From positions 347,570-411,569 of the forward strand of contig CAJHNH020004824.1 of NCBI GenBank assembly GCA_905116865.2: a DNA stretch of 64,000 nt, written 5' to 3'. The position numbers were made by a program, and so were the translations under genes. The stretch comes from Candidula unifasciata. Taxonomy: Eukaryota; Mollusca; Gastropoda; Stylommatophora; Geomitridae. Position 1 is the first letter of the stretch; the number at the start of each line of letters is the position of its first letter. A model generated the notes under the pieces. The model did no database searches, had not been told where the DNA came from, and saw nothing but the letters and a program-made list of their open reading frames with translations. Positions 12,121-24,176 of this stretch are shown piece after piece.

Positions 12121-12540
12121 ATCTGCCATCCTCCCAGTAAGTTCTAGCAATGCCCTTATGAACTGTGCCATCTGCCATCCTCCCAGTATGTTCTAGCAAT
12201 GCCCTTATGAACTGTACCATCTGCCATCCTCCCAGTATGTTCTAGCAATGCCCTTATGAACTGTACCATCTGCCATCCTCCCAGTATGTTCTAGCAATGC
12301 CCTCATGGACTGTACCATCTGCCATCCTCCCAGTATGTTCCAGCAATGCCCTTATGGACTGTACCATCTGCCATCCTTCCAGGATGTTCTAGCAATGCCC
12401 TTATGGACTGTACCATCTGCCATCCTTCAAGTATGTTCTAGCAATGCCCTTATGAACTGTACCATCTGCCATCCTCCCAGTATGTTCTAGCAATGCCCTT
12501 ATGGACTGTACCACAAGCCATTCTCCCAGTAAGTTCTAGC
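12121..12540. repeat. 49-bp minisatellite, about 8.5 copies
   Basis: Unit contains CATCTGCCATCCTCCCAGTA, TGTTCTAGCAATGCCCTTAT and GAACTGTAC. It directly follows the 32-bp array and shares the segment GCCCTTATGgACTGTA with it. Confidence 0.95.
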
Positions 12541-12779
12541 AACCCAGCCTTGAAGACTGAGCTTTGAGAGTCTATTAAAATAATACATCTGTGGTGATAT
12601 ATCTGCTAGCTGGCTTTCCTGACAGGACATTGCTTTGGCTCGTGATGGAGTTGGAGGTGGTGAGCCAACGGCTGTTGGCTTCAGAATAGCCGGCAGTTGC
12701 AAGATTTGACAGAAACAAGAAAGGTATTTTGCAGGCTGGGAACACACTTGAAGAATTGCACAAAGTGTGAAGACCAGCC

Positions 12780-13560
12780 AACATTTTTTAGCAGGGTAGT
12801 TGAGTTGAGTAAAGAATTGACATCACATCACTCGGGGCATTCCCATGCTTGCTCTGTCCTCATCTTCAGCAGCCAGCGAAGAGTACCAATACTGATGGTA
12901 CCGGTCACATCTGGTTATATGTACGTCTTGCCTTTTCTCTGAGTGTAGTGAGCCAGCCAGACCCTTTGGTTACACCCAGGTGCCTCATTCTCTCCAGGCC
13001 ACAATAATCTTGTTTCTCTACGATTCGGTTGCTTGTTCCCAAAGGGCCTTGACCACATCTGCCTTGTCATGTAAAATTCACCACCCACTATTGCTTATCC
13101 AGCCAATCGGTCTGCTTATTATTATTCACCACGCTTGCATTGCCTGGAGAAAAGATCTAAAATATCCTACTACCCGTTAACTTCGAACTGAAGCTTGCCA
13201 CTCTGCTCGAAGCATCCCTGTCTTCACCTTTCTCAGCATGCTTTTAGAGTCTGTTACAATTACGACATGTGTATGCATCTTGTTCTCTAGCCACCGGAGT
13301 GCTGCAGTTACCGCCTCCACCTCCATTCTCATGCTAGATGTTGTGATGTCATATTCTAGGCTGTTTTGCACTAAAGATTTTACATTGGCTTTCGCAAAGA
13401 ACCCACAGGCACTTCTCTTTCCTCTCAACACCGAACCATCTGTATAAATAATCAGATCACCTGGGTGTGAATTGTCCTGAATTAACTGTTGGACTTCCAC
13501 CCGCTGGCCACTCTTTACACTCCCGGCCTGTTTGATCATAACCCGACACATGTCAGACTT
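12780..13560 (-). mobile_element. LINE-A copy 2: RNase H domain and 3' end
   Basis: Minus strand: CRVMIKQAGSVKSGQRVEVQ (linker), then PGDLIIYTDGSVLRGKRSAC, SMRMEVEAVTAALRWLE, VIVTDSKSMLRKVKTGMLR, a degenerate GNASVVNNNKQTDWL counterpart of the final RNase H motif, and the 3' block with CCCCGAGTGATGTGATG near 12820. The first 130 residues of the domain are in one frame, the best preserved RNase H in the window. The linker CRVMI also ends the 32516-33545 segment, which ties the pieces into one family. Confidence 0.85.
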
Positions 13561-13914
13561 TTCCTCTGATTTAGTAGGGGTAAAATTCGAAGACTGTTCA
13601 CTAACAGCCGTGGTGTGGAGACAAAAAAACAAATGAAGTAATTTATACTTACTTTCAAGAATGAAAAAGTGTTCAGCGATGAATACTGGAAGAATTATCA
13701 TATCAATAATTCAAATTTTCTAAGGAAATGAAACAAAACAAGATTTCATTGCATTGCAGTTTGTTCGCTCAATAACTGCTCCTGGCATGATTAATATCTC
13801 AAGGACGACGATCCTACATTTACACATTCCGATGAGAACCATTCAGTTGTAATGTTTTTGGTCAGTGGAGTGTATGCCAATTACCGCCTGTATTCTACCA
13901 CTTTTGAGGTGTAG

Positions 13915-14090
13915 GCAGGGGGGTCTTTGAGTCTGAGGATTTACACGGACTGTGCAGGTGAGGCTTTTATTTTACCCCCGACAGAAAAAAAATTCCCAGA
14001 CTTACAGAGGATTTGAACCCGGGTCTCCCGCTTGAGAGCCAGCGTTCTAACAGTTCGGCCAGCCGCTGCTCTGGAGGGTTATGACGTAAC
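13915..14090 (-). repeat. tRNA-headed SINE
   Basis: On the minus strand a tRNA-like head has an A-box-like TGGCCGAACTG and a perfect B box in GGGTTCAAATCC, 38 bases further on. It is followed by a non-tRNA body with a T run. It lacks an intact aminoacyl stem, so it is not called as a tRNA gene. Confidence 0.7.
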
Positions 14091-14335
14091 CTAAGTCCGG
14101 ATCTTGCAGTCGCGCGTCTATAGACACCGCTTGAGTGTCGTGAAGTGTGTGCTTCATCCGTTCATTCAAGAAAATAAATGACTATCATGAGCACTGTTCT
14201 TCTTATTTTCTCTGCCTCATCATACACGTACTTTTGTGTAAATCTACATGAACATTTACGCAGGAGAATCTCGTGTCTATATGCTGGAGTGTTTGCCGGG
14301 GAAGGGAGACAACAAGGACAAAATACTGTACTGAC

Positions 14336-14550
14336 TGACTGACTGAATTTCTACCCCACCAGGACATCACACAAGCGATAAACACCCGATGACACAAAGT
14401 GCCACCATGCAGATGAGGATCACCGTGGAGAGGTCCCAGAAACCGCGTTCAGACATTTGGCTATAATGATGACCTGCCTATATTGCGGCACTTGGCAAAA
14501 GCCAGAGTGGGGCTTCAAATAACAAAAAAATTAAGAAGGATGTAATGAAT
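14336..14550 (+). repeat. SINE-C copy 1
   Basis: Closely matches 19877-20095: shared TTTCTACCCCAC, AGGACATCACACAAGCGATA, CACCGTGGAGAGGTCCCAGA, GACATTTGGC and AAGCCAGAGTGGGGCTTCAA. Non-coding. Confidence 0.85.
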
Positions 14551-14910
14551 ATATAATACTGTACTAAAGGACGCTAAGAGCAGTGTGTGAAGAGTTGTCT
14601 CGATTCAAAGTGATTTCAAATTTAAAATAAATAAATGAGAGAAAGTAATTTTTTATACAAAATAGGCTTTTATTAAAGACGCATTATATAATTAATACAC
14701 TAAAACGTCAAAAATAAAAATTATTGTTGGTTTAAGAAATACGGAGGTGTAAAGTATTCTATTTAGAAAATTATTCTATAAATATTATTTACAACCTGTG
14801 CGGCATCCGTTGCATAGATGTTGCGAGTCCGATTCGTCATTCAAATTTACCGCGATAGAAATCCACTGCTGGATTCGTGGGATATTTATCATGATATGGG
14901 GCGTAATAGG

Positions 14911-15085
14911 TCGACCCAGCCTAAATGAGTACCAGGATTTATGTCCTGGGGAAGTAAAGACGGCCGGCGTAATGCTGACCACATTACCCAGCTAGTGCCG
15001 ATTTGTCTGTAAAAATATGGGTGCTCTTCCCATATGCCCGATGCACCTAAAGGCGTGAAAAAGGATCTTTACTTACTTTAATTTA
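14911..15085 (+). repeat. SINE-A copy 2
   Basis: Shares with the other copies GGTCGACCCAGCC, GAGTACCAGGA, GGGGAAGTAAAGACGGCC, GCTGACCACATTACC and the end GGATCTTTACTTA. Same orientation as 31-212. Confidence 0.8.
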
Positions 15086-15144
15086 CTTTGTAGAACCTGC
15101 GTCCCAATATTGGGCGAAATTTTTTCTTTCTGTCTTTTTTTTTA

Positions 15145-15290
15145 AAACCCACCCTAGTTGTTGCCAAAGGCCCTGATATAACCACATTAATGGGTTAAAC
15201 GGGGTTTCTGGGACCTATCCCTGGGTGATCTTCATCCGGAAAGCGGCACTTTGTGTCACCGGGTGTTTATCGTGTCATATCCTGATAGGG
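15145..15290 (-). repeat. SINE-C fragment, inverted
   Basis: The reverse complement carries ATGACACGATAAACACCCGG, CCGGATGAAGATCACC and GGTCCCAGAAACC, the core of SINE-C, at lower identity. It abuts the trinucleotide array. Confidence 0.7.
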
Positions 15291-15297
15291 TTGAGCG

Positions 15298-16522
15298 TCA
15301 TCATCATCGTCGTCATTATGGTCGTCATCATCATTGTCGTCATCATCATTGTCATCATCATTGTCGTCATCGTCATTGTCGTCATCGTCATTGTCGTCAT
15401 CATCATTATTATCATCATCATTGTCGTCATCATCATTGTCGTCATCATCGTCGTTGTCATCATCATTGTCGTCATCGTCATTGTCGTCATCATCATTGTC
15501 GTCATCATCATTGACGTCATCATCGTCGTTGTCATCATCATTGACGTCATCATCGTCGTTGTCATCATCATTGTCGTCATCATTATCGTCATCATCGTCG
15601 TCATCAATGTCGTCATCATCGTCGTTGTCATCATCAGTGTCGTCATCATCATTGTCGTCATCACTGTCGTCATCGTCATTGTCGTCATCATCATTGTCGT
15701 CATAATTGTCGTCATCGTCATTGTCGTCATCGTCATTGTTGTCATCGTCATTGTCGTCATCGTCATTGTCGTCATCGTCATTGTCGTCATCATTGTCGTC
15801 ATCGTCATTATCGCCATCAACTTTGTCGTCATCATCATTGTCGTCATCATCATTGTCGTCATCATCGTCGTTGTCATCGTCATTGTCGTCATCATCATTG
15901 TCGTCATCATTGTCGTCATCATCATTGTCGTCATCATCATTGTCGTCATCGTCATTGTCGTCATCTTCATTGTCATCATCGTCATTGTCGTCATCATCTT
16001 GTCGTCATCGTCATTGTCGTCATCATCATTGTCGTCATCATCGTCGTTGTCATCATTGTCGTCATCATTATCGTCATCATCGTCATCATCAATGTCGTCA
16101 TCATCGTCGTTGTCATCATCAGTGTCGTCATCATCATTGTCGTCATCACTGTCGTCATCGTCATTGTCGTCATCATCATTGTCGTCATCATTGTCGTCAT
16201 CGTCATTGTCGTCATCGTCATTGTCGTCATCGTCATTGTCGTCATCGTCATTGTCGTCATCGTCATTGTCGTCATCATTGTCGTCATCGTCATTATCGCC
16301 ATCATCTTTGTTGTCATCATCATTGTCGTCATCATCATCGTTGTCATCGTCATTGTCGTCATCATCATTGTCGTCATCATTGTCGTCATCATCATTGTCG
16401 TCATCATCATCGTCGTTATCACTGTCGTCATCGTCGTCATCATCATTGTCGTCATCATCATTGTCGTCATCACTGTCGTCATCGTCGTCATCATCATTGT
16501 CGTCATCATTGTCATCATTCAG
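15298..16522. repeat. 1.2-kb GTC/ATC trinucleotide array with internal 480-bp duplication
   Basis: Interrupted (GTC)(ATC) repeat built from GTCGTCATCATCATT-like blocks. Distinctive variants (TCACTGTCG, ATCAGTGTCG, ATCAATGTCG, TTATCGCCATCA) occur in the same order twice, about 480 bp apart (for example 15603-15820 and 16085-16310), so part of the array was segmentally duplicated. Open frames encode poly-Ser on plus and poly-Asp on minus. With no start context, no splice sites and length set by the array, they are not genes. Confidence 0.95.
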
Positions 16523-16799
16523 CAAATCATGACAAGAACACAACAGTTTCAATGCAAAGAGGACGTTGCCAAGACAACGTGTAGATCGTATGGGTCTGTA
16601 TTTATTCTGTTATAGATTTTCTTTGCTTTCGTTTCAGATTTCTCCTCAACAGCTGCATTCCGTGATTCTTTCCAATCCTGAAAAATAATGTGTTAACATA
16701 AAAAGATCAGACTAACAGTATATTTTATATGAATTAATATTTTGTGGAGACCATATTAAAATAAAGTATAATAGACTAATCCCGACACGGGGCCTTTCG

Positions 16800-17176
16800 G
16801 TTCCTCATTTGTCCAGTTGCCCAGTTGCCTAGTTGCCTAGTTCTTCAGTTGCCCAGTTGCCTAGTTCTCCAGTTGCCTAGTTGCCCAGCTGTCCAGTTTC
16901 CCAGTTGCCCAGCTGCTTAGTTGCCCAGTTGTCCAGTTGCCCAGTTGTCCAGTTGCCTTGTTCTCCAGTTGCCCAGTTGCCCAGTTGCCTAGTTGCCTAG
17001 TTCTCCAGTTTCCCAGTTGCCCAGTTGCCTAGTTGCCTAGTTCTCCAGTTGCCCAGTTGTCCAGTTGCTCAGTTGCTCAGTTGCCCAGTTGCCTAGTTTC
17101 CCAGTTGCCCAGTTGCCTAGTTGCCTAGTTCTCCAGTTTCCCAGTTGCCTAGTTGCCTAGTTCTCCAGTTGCCCAG
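16800..17176. repeat. 10-bp minisatellite, about 37 copies
   Basis: Decamer of type CAGTTGCC(C/T)A/TAGTTGCCTA with ordered variants (GTTCTCCAGTT, GTTTCCCAGTT). A 60-70 bp higher-order pattern recurs from about 16975 on. Confidence 0.94.
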
Positions 17177-17221
17177 ATTCTCTTCCTAGTACAGACCTAA
17201 GCGCAGCACACAGCACACGTC

Positions 17222-17435
17222 TACTTCTTCTTGGCGTTCACTGGCTGTAATCTCCGGCAACAAGTTCTGGGTGTTCGTTCGCCCTCCCCACTCCCATTTT
17301 TCCAGACAGATGTACTCCGACTTCGAAGGATGCCTACCCTCCGATTAGTTGACTCCTACGGCATGCTTGTTGTGGAGGCAGTGGGTCTATTCTGGTTTTC
17401 CCCACAATGGGTTCCAGGAACTCACACGCCGACTA
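17222..17435 (-). repeat. SINE-B copy 1
   Basis: One of six copies (others at 36184, 46149, 50679, 58369, 59655). Plus-strand landmarks are CTTCTTGGCGTTCACTGGCTG, GTTCGTTCG, GATGTACTCCGACTTCGAAG, TAGTTGACTCCTACG and CATGCTTGTTG. Because CTT repeats begin the plus-strand copy, the element probably reads on the minus strand and ends in a (GAA)n tail. Confidence 0.8.
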
Positions 17436-18436
<1,001 letters not shown>

Positions 18437-18539
18437 ATAACCTCACTTTTTTCTTCACCCGATTGCAACCAGGCAAAGGTAGCGTTTGTCTGTCTGGGTT
18501 CCTGCTGGCGTGAACTCACTAGAAGTGTTTGACAGATGT

Positions 18540-18970
18540 GTTAAGGAATATGTATATGTGTGTATATGTTAATGAAAACATATTTATTTTTGTATGTGTT
18601 AATGAAAATGTTTTTATGTTTATGAAAATGATTTTATGTTTGTATAAGTTAATTATATGCGTTTGTGTTTGTATATGTTAATGAAAATAAATTTGTTTTT
18701 GTTTATTTCAAAGAATTTGCGGTTGTGTTCGTATATGTTAATGAATATGTGTGTATGTTTGTATATGTTAATGAATATGCCTTTATGTTTGTATATGGCA
18801 ATGAATTTGCGTTTATGTCTGTAGTTGTTAATTAATATGTGTTTATGTCTGTATGCAATAATGAATATGTGTACATGTCTGAATATGTTAATTAATGTGC
18901 GTATATGTCTAAATATGGTAATCACTGTGGGTATATGTCTGAATATGTTAATTGACGGGTTTATATATAT
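18540..18970. repeat. Degenerate about 30-bp minisatellite
   Basis: Diverged units around TATGTTAATGAATATGTG and GTATGTTTGTATATG, AT-rich and old compared with the other arrays. It lies just beyond the last recognisable SDR exon. Confidence 0.8.
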
Positions 18971-19010
18971 GTGTGTATGTTACTGAATGTGAGTATTCAA
19001 CGATACGTAC

Positions 19011-19174
19011 CATCTGAGAAGATCCGGACAGTACTGGCTGATATAGGCAGCAGCCAACATAGGGTGTTCAGACATCCAGGTCTCATACAGTTTGTTGGCG
19101 ATGGTCACACACGTGAGGTAAGCGCACCGTTGCGTGGCCATGTGTTTGTGGGAAGTAGCACCATGCTCCAGCCT
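19011..19174 (-). CDS. SDR copy 1, coding exon 7
   Basis: 164 nt, acceptor TTGTAAAG, donor GATG|GTACGT. Encodes [20 protein letters not shown] and [20 protein letters not shown] to a split Trp, the C-terminal helical region. It is about half identical to 58693-58856, of the same length and phase. Confidence 0.92.
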
Positions 19175-21368
19175 CTTTACAATGTTGAACAAGTACCAGT
19201 TATCTAACGATCTGTCATTTTATACCAACTATCTACAGTACTATCAGTTTATACAAGTTATCCAATGTTCTATAATTTTATATAAATTGTCTAATATACT
19301 ATAATTTTATACAAGATATCTAATGTTCCAAAAGTTGTATACAAGTCATCGAGTCAGTCGCGTGGTGTAGATTCTCTAGTTATTATGCAAGAGCGTGGCA
19401 CTGTCAGATCAACAGTTCACATTGTATTTTGATTTTGCTGCTTTTGTCGCCCCTCGGGCCCCCCACCCCTTTTACGTGAATCCTTTACGATGACGCCTGA
19501 TGCGGTCGCATTGCTGTGTCACATCGTCGCACGACGCTGCATCTAATGTTCTGTGCAAATTATCTGATATTCTATCACTTTTAAAAATTATCTCATGTTC
19601 TATCATGAATGCACATTAAGTATTTTTCGAAACCTCTATACCAGTTATCTAATGTTCTAACTCTATCTAAATTATCTAATCGTTATCATTTTTATAAATG
19701 ATCTTATTTTTGGTCTAAAATGTATCAAATCGGCAAATTACGCTTTTTGTCTTTGCTCTCAGAAAGTTTTCTCATACCTCTTTCAATCTGCTTAACATTA
19801 GACCCCAAGGAAGAGTTAAAATGTATATATTTATATATCAGACAGACACAGATCGTGATATTGATAGGACAATAGGGTGAGTGAGTGACTTTCTACCCCA
19901 CTAGGACATCACACAAGCGATAAACACCCGATGACACAACGTGCCTCCATGTGGATGAAGATCACCGTGGAGAGGTCCCAGAAACCGCGTTCAGACATTT
20001 GGCCATTTGTATGGCCTGCCTATATTGCGGCCCCTGGCAAAAGCCAGAGTGGGGCTTCAAATAACTAAAAATTATGTCCTGAAAAGGACGTAATGGGTTT
20101 AAATGTACTAGTATATAAGACAATAGGATACAAATGCCATAAAAATATATCATGGATCAAACCTACAAATGTCTTCATTGTTTTAGAATTGAAATCCAGT
20201 GACACGTGAAAGCTTTATGTTTCTTTTGTTTTACTAATGAAAATTATTCCTTGTTTCAAAATAGTAACGTCGTGACACAAAAGGAACGGTCTCTTTTCCT
20301 TGTTTCAGAACTGGTGATCCAGCGAGACCAGGGAAAACTGGACTCTTGTCTTGTTTCAGAACTGGTGATCCAGCGAGACCAGGGAAAACTGGACTCTTGT
20401 CTTGTTTCAGAACTGGTGATCCAGCGAGACCAGGGAAAACTGGACTCTTGTCTTGTTTCAGAACTGGTGATCCAGCGAGACCAGGGAAAACTGGACTCTT
20501 GTCTTGTTTCAGAACTGGTGATCCAGCGAGACCAGGGAAAACTGGACTCTTGTCTTGTTTCAGAACTGGTGATCCAGCGAGACCAGGGAAAACTGGACTC
20601 TTGTCTTGTTTCAGAGCTGAAAACCTATAAGATAGAGAAAAGTCTAACTTACTCCCTCCTTGGTGCCAGCAACAGCTGCGTTAGAAATGTTTGAAACCAC
20701 AGGGCCAGGACAGACGATGGTCACATCTATGTTCTTCTCTCCCATCTCAGTACGCAGACTTTCAAAGTAACCCTGAGGACACACGGGTCAGGGGAGATTA
20801 TATGCTAACCCGCACAGGCACATTCAACAACGAGAGTGATTCTTATCTTCTTCTTCTTCTTTTCTGCTGCTGCTACTGCTTCTTCTTCTTCTTCTTTTTG
20901 TTCCTTTTGTTCCCTTTGTTCCCCAATGGAGCATAGACTCTCAACCGACTGCCACCAGTTCATCCTATCCTTTGATCTCGCATGCAGCTCACCACAAATC
21001 CTCTCTGATCTGTCACTTCTATGCTCCTGTGAGTGGCAGTGTAAAGACAATCTAGTTGTATTGTTTTCATCATGTCACAATGAATCGGACCAAGTTGTGT
21101 TACAAACGCCAGTTCTCACATGCTTTAGGGGTTCCTTACATTTCCAATGCTGCATGTCGTTATTTCCGTCACTTTTAGCATTGGCTTGAAAGTATTCTAA
21201 ACCCTATGGTAGGTAGATATGGGGAAGCAAGCAGATCTCATCAAGTCGGTAGTTTTACGTTAGACTTTACAGAAGACATGTGTTGGTTTCTAGTTGTCAG
21301 TATGAAAATTTTGCAGGTCTGAATGTCACTCTGTATCTGTCTTTCTGTATGTCTTTCTCTCATCTCTC

Positions 21369-21423
<55 letters not shown>

Positions 21424-24145
21424 CTGTCTCTGTCTCTCTCATTCTCTCGCTCTCTCTATCTCTCTATCTCTCTCATTCTCTCGCTCTCTTTCTATCTCTC
21501 CTCACTTTTTGATCACTATATTTGATTGTTACAAACATTTCTTATCGTGGCATCACATTTTGTTTCGGCATTTCCTGTTTACTTCCACTCGGCTTAGAGT
21601 TGACTGTTGATTCAGTTAATCATGTCTTACGAGGCTGTAGAAAGGAAGATGTTGCAGATTAAGTTCAATAATTTATTGGCTAAGCTCACACGTGCATGTT
21701 TGGGAAATTCTAAAGTAATATCTTCACACACTGTCAATTTTACTGACACACTAACTATTGTTTATTGCCGTACTTAGGGGCGTGTGCACGGTCTTATCGT
21801 TACTGAGTAAAATGATGTTACATAAAGTCAAGTAAAGTTTGGTTAATTAAAGTGGTATACAATAAAGTAAACTAAAGTCGTGTAGAGCTAAGCAAAGGGG
21901 CGTCTGGTTTTAAAAAAAAAAAAAAGTAAGGTAATGTAGAGTTAAGCAGAGTAAAAATATATTAAAGTAATGTGATGTGGCTTTAGCTGAGTAGAACAAA
22001 ATACTGTAAGGAGTTCTGGAGTTATGCAAAGGAAAACAAATGAATGTTAACGATCTTCTTGTCAAGTTTTGGAACATAGACAATTTATGTTGATAGCCCA
22101 GTATTTATCTACCAATCCATAGGCACATCGTGCTGTTGTAGAGTTTCTCTGATGTTATCCTTCCATATTGTTCTTGGTCTACCCAGTGCTCTACGTCCTT
22201 CTTCTCTTTCCATGTATGCTTTGTATGGTATGGTGTCACAAGGCATTCTCTCTAAATGGGCAAACCATTTCACTTGCTGTCTTTGTATGTAATCCAGAAT
22301 TGGTTCTGTGTCGACTTGTTCTCTTATGATCTCATTCCTGATCTTATCTCTAATGGTCACTCCCACAGCCATTCTCAGACATCTCATTTCCTTGGTTACT
22401 AAATTTCTTTTATGGTTTGTTGTGAGTGACCATGTCTGGCACTGGTAGCACAGAGTTGGAATAAATATGCTTTGAATAAGATGTCTCTTCGTGCTGATTG
22501 GGATTGTCTTATGCTGTAAGAGGGGGGCTAGCTGTCCCAATACTTGGTTTGCTTTACTGCATCTAATATTAATTTCTTTATCCAATTTCCCATCTTCGGT
22601 AAATGTAGTTCCCAGATATTTAAACTCAGATGCCTGTTTAATGCCTTTGTATTCTATTGCTATGTTTACATCTGTCTTCTTTTTTCCTATTGACATTACT
22701 TCTGTCCTTTCAGTGTTGATTCTCATATTATTTGTTTTACATTCTTCATTCATGGATGTTAGATGTTGTTGCAATTTCATGGCTGTATCTGCTATCAAGG
22801 CCTGGTCATCTGCAAAATGTAATTCGTTGATCTTACTAAGATCTTCATTCATGGGCTTGGCATTCTTGCATATACTGTCGATGTAGGTGATAAACAGCAG
22901 TGGTGATAAGACACACCCCTGTCTTACTCCAGATGTCACTGTGAAAGGATGAGATGTTCCCTGATTTATTCTAACTACACTTCTACAATCCCTGTATAAA
23001 CTTTTGCACACTTCGATGAGGTGTTCGCTTACTCCATATCGTGCCATTATTTTCCATAATAATTGTCGGTCGACTCTGTCAAATGCCTTCTCCTGGTCTA
23101 CGAATGCCACAAATAAGTTCTTATTGTATTCAATGTTCTTTTCTATTAACTGTTTAAGTGTGAAGATTGCATCTGTGCAGCTTCTATTTCTCCTAAATCC
23201 CATCTGTTCTTCTACCAGCTGTGGTTCTATCACTGGTCTCAGTCATGTTTCTATTATCTTGGCATACATTTTGCCAACATGGCTTAAAAGAGAGATGCCT
23301 TGATATTGACCGCATTCTCGTTTGCTTCCTTTGTTCTTCCACAATGGTATAACTATTGCATGTTGCCAATCAATAGGGGCCGTTTGTTGTACCCATGCTG
23401 CATTGAATATTCTGTGAAGCCATCTGATGCTGCTTTTACCTGCTGCTTGAATTATTTCTGTTGGTAATCTATCAGCTCCTGGTGCTTTATATTTGGGAGA
23501 CTGTTTAATGACTTTCTATTTCATCTGTTAGTATGTGTGGTTCTAACACTGTTGCTCTGTGCTCTTCAGTTGTTCTTTCCTGATAATCTCCTAGAGGATT
23601 CAAGAGCTCATTGAAGTATTCCCTCCAGGCTAAAAGGCTAGCACAACAACTCATCATTGTGTACTATAGAGAATTACTCACGTGCACGGCGTGTTTGGAG
23701 CCGGTGTAAGATCTGACATAGGGCGAACCTGGGGATACCAAAGTACACTATTATCATCATCATGAAGTGTGGCAGTTAGCGTGGATGTTTCTCTGCTCTA
23801 ATGTTTTCGGCGCTTTATGTTTTATGTCTAATCTATTGATTAGTTTAGTTTATCTGGTGATTCTTTGTTCGCTGTTTCCCGTTTTGTGTATCTGGTGATT
23901 CTGTATTCGCTGTTTCCCGTTTAGTTTTCTTCTTGACTCTGTGTCGCAATTTTCCGTTTAGCTGATCTGGTGATTCTGTGTTCGCTGGTTCATGTTTAGT
24001 TTATCTGGGGATTCTGTGTTCGCTGTTTCCCGTTTAAATTATCTCGTGTTTCTGTGTTATCTGTTTCCCGTTTAGTTTATCTGGTGATTCTGTGTTCGCT
24101 TTTTCTCAAGATATCCCCAAAAAAGGGTCATCTTCTTGGTGTGTA

Positions 24146-24176
<31 letters not shown>

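Noticed and set aside
13915..14090. tRNA gene on minus
   Set aside because: A and B boxes present but no complete acceptor stem, and the sequence runs on into a SINE body. The same reasoning applies at 34842, 48770 and 63690.
15275..16552. 425-codon poly-Asp and 435-codon poly-Ser/Val frames
   Set aside because: Trinucleotide array open in most frames on both strands; no flanking coding sequence or splice sites.
23233..23645. Start codon of LINE-B ORF at 23233
   Set aside because: Similarity to RT continues upstream through one stop and one frameshift to about 23645, so the methionine is internal.
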